Shown piece by piece: positions 1 through 5,338 of a stretch of DNA of 7,658 nucleotides (positions are counted from its first letter, which is position 1; each line of letters opens with the position of its first letter). Location: positions 1 to 7,658 of the forward strand of contig JAUVUV010000093.1 of assembly GCA_030604975.1 (NCBI GenBank). Reading direction: 5' to 3'. The position numbers and the translations under genes were made by a program. This DNA is from Candidatus Glassiibacteriota bacterium. GTDB lineage: Bacteria; Gemmatimonadota; Glassbacteria; GWA2-58-10. The notes below the pieces were generated by a model, which searched no databases, was not told the DNA's origin, and saw only the letters and a program-made list of their open reading frames with translations.

Positions 1-23
1 CCCGGCTAGGTCTGGGTTTCATG

Positions 24-47
24 AATAATCCGGGGTAAATAATCCGG
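24..47. repeat. 10-bp direct repeat upstream of the DUF4340 gene
   Basis: AATAATCCGG occurs twice, at 24-33 and 38-47, with a 14-bp period. The second copy abuts the TATAAT hexamer at 48-53. The repeat may be a small tandem duplication or a pair of regulator half-sites. Only the repeat itself is seen; the regulatory role is inference. Confidence 0.5.
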
Positions 48-53
48 TATAAT
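48..53 (+). promoter_or_regulatory. Possible -10 promoter element
   Basis: A perfect TATAAT lies 16 bases before the ATG at 70. No good -35 hexamer sits at the expected 16-18 base spacing. Initiation just downstream would leave a very short leader that includes the AAAGG ribosome-binding sequence at 56-60. The hexamer may be chance in an AT-rich gap. Many phyla in this part of the tree also use -10/-35 boxes unlike the E. coli consensus, so this is a weak call. Confidence 0.25.
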
Positions 54-69
54 TAAAAGGATCTATCTT

Positions 70-1437
70 ATGAACTGGAAAACCATACTCGTTCTTCTCT
101 TACTTTGCCTGGGCCTTGGTTCTTACCTGTTCCTGGAGAGTAAAAAAAAGTCGGCCGTTACCAGCTCCAAAAGGAATTACCTGCTGACCACCGACCTGGA
201 TAATGTCACTGCAGTGCGTGCCTCGCTTTTTGATACCACATTCCTGATAGAAAAGAAATTTACAGAATGGGTTATGCGTGAACCACACGACGGCCAATTG
301 GCCGACTCGCTGCTGATCCACCACCTGCTGCGAGTGCTGAACAGGGTCGCTACCCTCGGGAACGTGCCTGCCGACTCGATTGATCTGGGGTCCGCAATGC
401 TCGATCCACCGGCTGTATCTTTTACTGTCTACACAGAGGATGGTGACAGCACTTTTCTGGGTTTCGGGGCCCTGAATCCCACAACCGAAAACATTTACGT
501 CCGCAGGAACAATGAAGACAGGATTTGGCTGATCGGGCGCGAAATTGGACCGATGCTGGCTTTCAACAGCTTCATGATTCGGGGCAAAGGCTTAACCGTG
601 CTCCATCCATTTTATATCCAGGAAATCAAATATAGTTCATCGGGAAAGAAGATTTATACAGCTTACTGTTCGCCGAAAACCAAAGAATGGTGGACCGAAA
701 GTAATAGAGAGAAAATTTCCATGGATAAAAGGCTTATTAACGGACTTCTTTCTGATATTTACAGCAACCAGGTGCGCGAGTTTCGCGCTCTTGATGAGGC
801 AGGGCCGAGCCAGACAGGCCTTGATCGGCCTTTGCGCCGCCTTTGGCTGGTTAGTGAAGATGGAGACACCGCAGCGATAGCTCTCGGGCGCCCGCTGGCG
901 GGAAGTGAGTATTTACGCTGGGCCAGATCGAGCCTTTACCCGGATAATCTGCTTCTGGTCGATTCTCGTCTGATTTCCAGGCTGGACGATTTTAATATCG
1001 AATACATGCGCAATCTGAAAATGACCAATTTTCAGGCAGCTGAGGTGGACCGGATCGAGCTTTTTTCACCGATGGATTCAATTGTCATCATAGCTGAGGA
1101 CGATACCCTGTGGCGGATAATCAAACCGGAAGAGTTTCGCTGCAGGCTCTGGCAGGTGGAAAGACTCCTCACCCATGCAGATACAATAGGTGCCTTTGAA
1201 ATACTGTCTTCCTCTGCCGGTAAAGGATTCGATCATCCACAGTTAGAACTGAATCTTTTCATGGGCGATAGTGTCCTGGTCAGCCTTCAGGCCGGTGATT
1301 ATGCGGGAGAGAAAGAGATCTACATGCGGGACAGGCTGCGGGATGTCGTTTATTTAACCACAGCGAGCCAGATCGAGCGACTGACTTACACGTTCAAAGA
1401 CCTGGCCGATATACCGGTAAGACACATTGTCAAGTAA
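70..1437 (+). CDS. DUF4340 domain-containing membrane-anchored protein
   Basis: This 455-residue protein has an N-terminal hydrophobic anchor (about residues 4-22) followed by a short Lys-rich stretch. The rest is predicted to be extracytoplasmic. The body shows three successive modules in DUF4340 style (about 45-176, 181-316 and 325-447). Each has a Trp-containing strand, a helix, strands and a closing segment such as IWLIGREIG, LLLVDSRLISRL or VVYLTTASQIERL. Family knowledge: DUF4340 proteins are uncharacterised and often sit beside Gld-type ABC-2 transporter genes. A role as an accessory subunit of an exporter just upstream is inference. The ATG start is supported by AAAGG at 56-60, nine bases upstream. 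The stop is followed by a small hairpin and then the bat-linked genes on the same strand. An eight-A tract at 142-149, just after the anchor, does not disrupt the frame. The family call is fairly secure; the function is unknown. Confidence 0.75.
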   Translation: MNWKTILVLLLLCLGLGSYLFLESKKKSAVTSSKRNYLLTTDLDNVTAVRASLFDTTFLIEKKFTEWVMREPHDGQLADSLLIHHLLRVLNRVATLGNVPADSIDLGSAMLDPPAVSFTVYTEDGDSTFLGFGALNPTTENIYVRRNNEDRIWLIGREIGPMLAFNSFMIRGKGLTVLHPFYIQEIKYSSSGKKIYTAYCSPKTKEWWTESNREKISMDKRLINGLLSDIYSNQVREFRALDEAGPSQTGLDRPLRRLWLVSEDGDTAAIALGRPLAGSEYLRWARSSLYPDNLLLVDSRLISRLDDFNIEYMRNLKMTNFQAAEVDRIELFSPMDSIVIIAEDDTLWRIIKPEEFRCRLWQVERLLTHADTIGAFEILSSSAGKGFDHPQLELNLFMGDSVLVSLQAGDYAGEKEIYMRDRLRDVVYLTTASQIERLTYTFKDLADIPVRHIVK

Positions 1438-1456
1438 ATACGGGTAAAGCCGTATT
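1437..1456 (+). promoter_or_regulatory. Intercistronic hairpin
   Basis: A perfect 7-bp inverted repeat (AATACGG at 1437-1443, CCGTATT at 1450-1456) encloses the 6-base loop GTAAAG. It begins on the last base of the DUF4340 stop codon and ends one base before the GTG at 1457. There is no trailing T-run, so it does not look like an intrinsic terminator. It may mark an RNA processing or stability site, or it may limit ribosome access to the GTG start. The hairpin is seen; its role is inference. Confidence 0.4.
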
Positions 1457-2542
1457 GTGCAGGATACGATGTTTTGGAGAATATTTGAATATCCTCGGAA
1501 TAAAATCGAACTTTTGCTTTTTATCCTTTGGGCCTGGACTGCTTTTGCCGCCCCAGAGAGATTAGGGGCCACAACCCAGGTCGATGCCCGTCTTGACACT
1601 ACCCGGTTGCGTATCGGTGATCCGCTCACACTTACCCTGACCGTGCGCACTGATCCGGGAGAATCGGTGCGTTTCCCTGCCCTTGCAGCCTCACTCGGAG
1701 AATTCGAACTTCTCTCAAGCCTTCCACCGCAAAAGTATGAAGAAGAACAGGGCGCCACACTGGAGCAGCGAAGCTACAAGGTGGCCATTTTCGAGACCGG
1801 CCCCCGGGCTGTTCCGGGATTGCCGTTTGTGGTGATGCGCGCCGATGGATCGGTTGACACACTTTATACACCCGAACTTCAGGTCAAGGTTGCCGCGCTG
1901 GTTGCTGATACGACCGCAGCGGATGTCCGGCCTCTCAAAGGGCTGATCGGTGTGCCGAAGCTTTGGCACAAGCTGGCAGCCTGGGGCGTGCTGGCGCTTG
2001 CGCTGCTTGGGCTGCTGATTTACGCCTGGCGCCGGTACCTTACACGCCGGGAAGCCAGGCTTCTGGAGGGTTTTAAGCCGGTTACTCCTTCGAAACCGGC
2101 CCATCTGGCGGCACTCGATGAACTTGACCGGATAAAGTCTCTGGGCCTGATCGAGAAAGGGGAGATCAAGCTGTTTCATATACTGGTTTCGGAAGCGATT
2201 CGCCATTATATCGCCAGGCGCTTCGGCGTGGATGCCCTGGAAATGACCACCTGGGAACTGGCTCTGGCCCTGGAAGAAAAAAATCTCGAGCCTAGCTCGC
2301 ATGAGTTGATAAGCCTCTTTCTCCATGCCTGCGACCTGATCAAGTTCGCCAAGTATAAACCGCAAATAATGGAAATAAACGCCACTTTCAACAAAGCCTA
2401 CGAAATTGTGGAAAAAAGCCGTCCCCGCGAGGTTCGCCCTCTGGATGAAGAGAAACCCGGGGAGCCGAAGGCGCTCGCGAGAGGGGATGATCTGACCTCG
2501 GCAGGCCTCGCTCAGAAGCCTGGTGTGGAGGAAAAACGTTGA
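1457..2542 (+). CDS. Short BatD/DUF4381-like membrane protein
   Basis: The protein has 361 residues. A hydrophobic signal-like segment (about 17-32) is followed by one extracytoplasmic Ig-like beta domain (about 41-147). A transmembrane helix (about 171-191) and a helical cytosolic domain (about 205-320) follow, then a charged, probably disordered tail. The cytosolic domain has the pattern RHYIARRFGVDALEMTTWEL, then CDLIKFAKYKP, as expected of DUF4381-type or BatD-like proteins next to MoxR/VWA operons. The same module can be aligned by eye with the cytosolic tail of BatD, so this looks like a minimal BatD paralogue. The likely role is a membrane partner of the BatA/BatB VWA proteins; this rests on context. 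The start is uncertain. GTG at 1457 directly follows a hairpin and lacks a clear ribosome-binding site. ATG at 1469 has AGGA only four bases upstream and would drop four residues. The stop overlaps the batA start. Confidence 0.7.
   Translation: MQDTMFWRIFEYPRNKIELLLFILWAWTAFAAPERLGATTQVDARLDTTRLRIGDPLTLTLTVRTDPGESVRFPALAASLGEFELLSSLPPQKYEEEQGATLEQRSYKVAIFETGPRAVPGLPFVVMRADGSVDTLYTPELQVKVAALVADTTAADVRPLKGLIGVPKLWHKLAAWGVLALALLGLLIYAWRRYLTRREARLLEGFKPVTPSKPAHLAALDELDRIKSLGLIEKGEIKLFHILVSEAIRHYIARRFGVDALEMTTWELALALEEKNLEPSSHELISLFLHACDLIKFAKYKPQIMEINATFNKAYEIVEKSRPREVRPLDEEKPGEPKALARGDDLTSAGLAQKPGVEEKR
2527..2532 (+). promoter_or_regulatory. Shine-Dalgarno deciding the batA TTG start
   Basis: GGAGGA, a near-perfect ribosome-binding sequence, lies six bases before TTG at 2539. 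It sits inside the last codons of gene 2. This supports the rare TTG start and translational coupling through the TTGA stop/start overlap. Confidence 0.75.
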
Positions 2543-3537
2543 GTTTCGAGTTTGCGAACAAATATTTTCTTCTTTTGCTGGTACTGCTTGTTCCGCTTGC
2601 CTGGGTCTACTGGTGCTGGGTCTGGAAACGGCGCAGGTCGATCAGGTTTTCCGATCTTGGCACAGCCCTTAGAGTCAACCGGCACTGGTCGCGCTACCAG
2701 CCGCACATTCCGTTCGCTTTGCGCCTTCTGGTACTCGCGCTTCTGATAGTGGCCATGGCCCGGCCGCGCAGCGGGGTTACTTACGAGGATATCTCGAGCG
2801 AAGGGATAGATATTGTCCTCACTGTGGATGTCTCTTCGAGCATGCTGGCCGAGGATCTCAAACGCGGAAGCAGCAGGCTCGAGGTGGCCAAGAAGGTGGT
2901 AGCGGATTTTATCTCGCGCCGCAAGCACGACCGGATCGGGCTTGTCGCTTTCGCGGCCAAGGCGATCACCCGCTGCCCGCCCACCCTGGATTATCGGATT
3001 CTCGATTCTCAGCTTGGGCAGCTACGGATCGGCTCGATCGAGGATGGCACGGCAATCGGGGTGGCCGTGGCCAGCAGCGCCAACCGGCTGCGCAACTCCA
3101 AAGCCAAAAGCCGGGTGATCGTTCTCCTGACAGACGGGATGAACAATCGCGGGGAGATCGACCCGCTCACTGCCGCCAGGGTGGCCGAAGCACAGGGCTT
3201 GAAAGTCTATACTATCGGCGTGGGCACCCGGGGAATGGCTCCGGTACCGGTGAAAGACGCATTCGGACGCACGCGCTACCAGAAAATGCAGGTGGAAATT
3301 GACGAGGAAGTTCTCAGGGGAATTGCCTCAATGACCGGAGGAAAATACTACAGGGCTACGGATGCTAAGGAACTTCAGGATATTTACCAGCAAATAGATA
3401 CACTCGAAAGAACTAAGATCGAGGTGCGGGAGTACAAGCGTTTCAGAGAGCTTTTCGCCTTATTTCTTTTCCCCGCCCTCGGCGTTTTCGTTCTCGATCT
3501 GTTTCTGGGGGGTACGCGTTTCAGGACCATTCCGTAA
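2539..3537 (+). CDS. batA: BatA, von Willebrand factor A membrane protein
   Basis: This 332-residue protein has the usual Bat VWA layout: N-terminal transmembrane helices (about 9-28 and 59-74), a VWA domain (about 90-285) and a C-terminal transmembrane helix (about 304-323). The metal-ion-dependent adhesion site is intact: DVSSS (D97, S99, S101), T171 in EDGTAIG and D199 in LLTDG. Other family marks are ARPRSG after the second helix, RCPPTLDY, YTIGVGT and the TGGKYYRA segment near the domain end. The length is typical of the family. Family knowledge: BatA-type proteins accompany MoxR AAA+ ATPases and are thought to act in envelope stress tolerance or protein-complex maturation; the exact substrate is unknown. 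Start TTG at 2539 is chosen because of the strong GGAGGA and the four-base overlap with gene 2. BatB follows after 10 bases. The two are adjacent paralogues. Confidence 0.93.
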   Translation: MSFEFANKYFLLLLVLLVPLAWVYWCWVWKRRRSIRFSDLGTALRVNRHWSRYQPHIPFALRLLVLALLIVAMARPRSGVTYEDISSEGIDIVLTVDVSSSMLAEDLKRGSSRLEVAKKVVADFISRRKHDRIGLVAFAAKAITRCPPTLDYRILDSQLGQLRIGSIEDGTAIGVAVASSANRLRNSKAKSRVIVLLTDGMNNRGEIDPLTAARVAEAQGLKVYTIGVGTRGMAPVPVKDAFGRTRYQKMQVEIDEEVLRGIASMTGGKYYRATDAKELQDIYQQIDTLERTKIEVREYKRFRELFALFLFPALGVFVLDLFLGGTRFRTIP

Positions 3538-3547
3538 AAGGTGAATC

Positions 3548-4588
3548 ATGCGTTTCAGCGATCCACAGTATTTTCATCTTTTGTGGCTTGTGCCCGCCCT
3601 CGGGCTTCTTCTCTGGACGGCTGCCAGGCGAAGGCATAGGCTGCTTTCCCGTTTCGCAACTATGGAACTGACCCGGCGGCTGGCCGTTCCCTTTGTGCCG
3701 GGGGTGAGAGGATTGCGCGCCACCGCCTTGCTCGCAGCTCTGACGCTGCTCATTGTGGCCCTGGCACGTCCGCAGTACGGCAAGCAGGCAGTGATCCTGA
3801 AGCGGGAAGGCCGGGATATCGTTTTCCTGCTTGATACCTCGCTGAGCATGCTCGCTGATGATATCAAGCCGGACCGGCTGTCCAGAGCGAGGTTCGAGAT
3901 CACAAGCCTGCTGAGCCGGCTTGAGGGTGACCGCGTGAGCCTGGTGCCCTTTGCTGGCGATGCTTTCGTACTCTGTCCGCTCACCACAGATTACTCGGCC
4001 CTGGCCCTCTTCATGGACGGCGTGGATACGGATATTATCTCCCAGCCGGGAACGAATATCGCCAGAGCGCTGAAAGTGGGCACTGAGGCTTTCGACAGGA
4101 AAGAGAGAGAATACCGGGTAATGATACTGATCACCGACGGCGAGCAACTGGAGGGGAATGCTTTAGAGAATGCGCGCAAACTTCGCCAGCAAGGGATCAG
4201 ACTCTACGCAATCGGGATCGGCACCCCGGATGGAGTCCCGATTCCGGTCAGGGATTCCCGGGGTTCAGTAACGGATTATAAGCGGGATTCCCGGGGCGAG
4301 GTGGTGATGAGCCGGCTGGGCGAGCCTCTGCTTGTTGACCTGGCCCACGACGGCGGAGGCGAATATTACCGCGCGGGCAGGAACGCAATCGAACTCGACC
4401 GTATTTTCGAGGATATCAAGAAGCTGGAAAAAAGACAGCTCGAATCCCGTGAATTCAGCCTGTATCACGACCGCTACCAGTGGTTTCTCGCCGCGGCGCT
4501 CCTGCTTCTGTTCTTTGAACCGCTCCTGGTGGAGACTCGCAGGAAAAAAGAGGAAAGTACCAGCGGTGAGCAAAGCACGGTTTATTAA
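3548..4588 (+). CDS. batB: BatB, von Willebrand factor A membrane protein
   Basis: This 346-residue paralogue of BatA has the same layout: membrane helices at about 8-25 and 57-73, a VWA domain (about 88-290) and a C-terminal helix (about 311-328) ending in a charged tail. The MIDAS residues are complete: DTSLS (D96, S98, S100), T169 in PGTNIA and D197 in LITDGEQ. LCPLTTDY, YAIGIGT and GGGEYYRA match the Bat family. The PIPVRDSRG...RGEVVMSRL segment (about 231-256) is the insertion that separates BatB from BatA. BatB is expected to pair with BatA at the inner membrane, next to the TPR protein encoded downstream. The ATG start has AAAGGTG immediately upstream (AAGG ends six bases before it). 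A 13-bp DNA repeat lies within the insertion. Identification is secure; the biochemical activity is unknown. Confidence 0.93.
   Translation: MRFSDPQYFHLLWLVPALGLLLWTAARRRHRLLSRFATMELTRRLAVPFVPGVRGLRATALLAALTLLIVALARPQYGKQAVILKREGRDIVFLLDTSLSMLADDIKPDRLSRARFEITSLLSRLEGDRVSLVPFAGDAFVLCPLTTDYSALALFMDGVDTDIISQPGTNIARALKVGTEAFDRKEREYRVMILITDGEQLEGNALENARKLRQQGIRLYAIGIGTPDGVPIPVRDSRGSVTDYKRDSRGEVVMSRLGEPLLVDLAHDGGGEYYRAGRNAIELDRIFEDIKKLEKRQLESREFSLYHDRYQWFLAAALLLLFFEPLLVETRRKKEESTSGEQSTVY
4251..4296 (+). repeat. 13-bp direct repeat inside batB
   Basis: GGGATTCCCGGGG occurs at 4251-4263 and 4284-4296 with a period of 33 bp, so the reading frame is kept. Each copy encodes the core of RDSRG (residues 235-239 and 246-250) in the BatB-specific segment. 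It could be a relic of an 11-codon duplication or chance reuse of codons. Confidence 0.55.
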
Positions 4589-4598
4589 ACCTTGGATA

Positions 4599-4603
4599 GA
4601 GGT
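4599..4603 (+). promoter_or_regulatory. Shine-Dalgarno deciding the batC ATG start
   Basis: GAGGT (within AGAGGTGG) lies six bases before ATG at 4610. An in-frame TTG at 4592 would extend the protein by six residues, but it would place this sequence inside the coding region and has no ribosome-binding site of its own. Confidence 0.7.
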
Positions 4604-4609
4604 GGTTTT

Positions 4610-5338
4610 ATGGCTTGGTTAGTCCATAGAATGGTATCGTTTGCGGTCTGTGCGGGCCTTTTTCTCATCTTTTTCGCAGGCTCCTGGACTGACATTTTTC
4701 GCAGTGGGCCTGAGCTGGCCGAAAGGGCTTACACAGCAGAGAAATACGAAAAAGCGCTCGAGCTGTATCAGGAGGCCCAGACTCGGAACCCGGACTCTGA
4801 TACCCTGGCCTACAACCTCGGCAATACTCTCTACAAACTGGGCCGGTTCGATGAGGCCGCGGGCCAGTTCGGCAAGATCCTGGAGAAAGAGTCCCCGGCA
4901 CTGACTCCCAGGGCGGTCTACAATACGGGCAACACCCTGTTCCAGATGGGCCGCCAGACCCAGAACCAGGAGTTTCTCAAACAGGCGCTCGAGGCCTATA
5001 AGCAGTCCATATTTCTCGACCCGGATGATGAAGACCCCAAGTATAACTACGAACTGACCAGACGACTGCTCAAAGAACAGCAGCAACAACAGCAGAACCA
5101 GCAGAATCAGGAAGATAAGAAGAAGGATGACAGGCAGCAGCAGAGCCAGCAGAATCAGGAGAAAAAGAAAGAGGACGAACAGCAGAAGCAGCAGCAGGCT
5201 CAACAGCAGCCTGCAAAGATGACTAAGGAGGAAGCTGAACGGATTCTCAACGCATTGATGCGTATGGAAAAGGAAATGCAGCAGAAGGAAAAAGATACAA
5301 AGAGGGCAACAACCCGGTCCAGGGGGCCTGACTGGTGA
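4610..5338 (+). CDS. batC: BatC, TPR protein with Gln-rich linker
   Basis: The protein has 242 residues from the chosen ATG. A single hydrophobic segment (about 9-23) acts as signal or anchor. TPR-type repeats follow: about 35-60 (AERAYTAEKYEKALELYQEA), 65-95 (TLAYNLGNTLYKLGRFDEAA) and 101-138 (RAVYNTGNTLFQMG, ending at a DPDDEDPKYN motif). Next comes a very polar Gln/Lys/Glu/Asp stretch (about 156-200) and a C-terminal helix (MTKEEAERILNALMRMEKEM) that ends in PDW. This TPR, charged linker, EEAERILNAL and terminal DW pattern is what I expect of Bat-operon BatC. Its likely role is a scaffold for BatA/BatB, by analogy with other TPR proteins of MoxR/VWA operons. The start lies 21 bases after the batB stop, and the stop overlaps batD at GTGA. 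The Gln-rich linker contains a 48-bp tandem repeat. Confidence 0.88.
   Translation: MAWLVHRMVSFAVCAGLFLIFFAGSWTDIFRSGPELAERAYTAEKYEKALELYQEAQTRNPDSDTLAYNLGNTLYKLGRFDEAAGQFGKILEKESPALTPRAVYNTGNTLFQMGRQTQNQEFLKQALEAYKQSIFLDPDDEDPKYNYELTRRLLKEQQQQQQNQQNQEDKKKDDRQQQSQQNQEKKKEDEQQKQQQAQQQPAKMTKEEAERILNALMRMEKEMQQKEKDTKRATTRSRGPDW
5090..5185 (+). repeat. 48-bp imperfect tandem repeat in the batC linker
   Basis: Two in-frame 48-bp units lie at 5090-5137 and 5138-5185. The first 23 bases of each match at 22 positions, including a shared 15-mer (CCAGCAGAATCAGGA at 5098-5112 and 5146-5160); the rest diverge. The encoded 16-residue units are QQNQQNQEDKKKDDRQ and QQSQQNQEKKKEDEQQ. This suggests an old in-frame duplication that lengthened the Gln/charged linker; replication slippage on CAG-rich DNA is a plausible cause. 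Confidence 0.65.

Noticed and set aside
1..38. Possible tail of an upstream gene. Frames 1, 2 and 3 stop at 7-9, 26-28 and 36-38.
   Set aside because: At most 12 codons are visible in any frame, and none shows a recognisable ending. An upstream gene is likely but cannot be assigned to a frame.
142..149. Eight-A tract early in the DUF4340 gene as a possible phase-variation or slippage site.
   Set aside because: It encodes the usual Lys cluster after a membrane anchor. Nothing else suggests switching, and eight A's are common by chance.
1715..2365. 216-codon minus-strand reading frame opposite gene 2, and similar frames opposite batB (3521-4147) and batD (5247-5888, 6637-7161).
   Set aside because: They lie entirely against genes with clear domain structure. 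Their translations are rich in Arg, Pro and Gln and show no motif, so they are treated as shadows.
4619..5203. Long Leu-rich reading frame on the minus strand opposite batC.
   Set aside because: It is the complement of the CAG/GAG-rich batC linker. It has no ribosome-binding site, and batC has clear TPR motifs.
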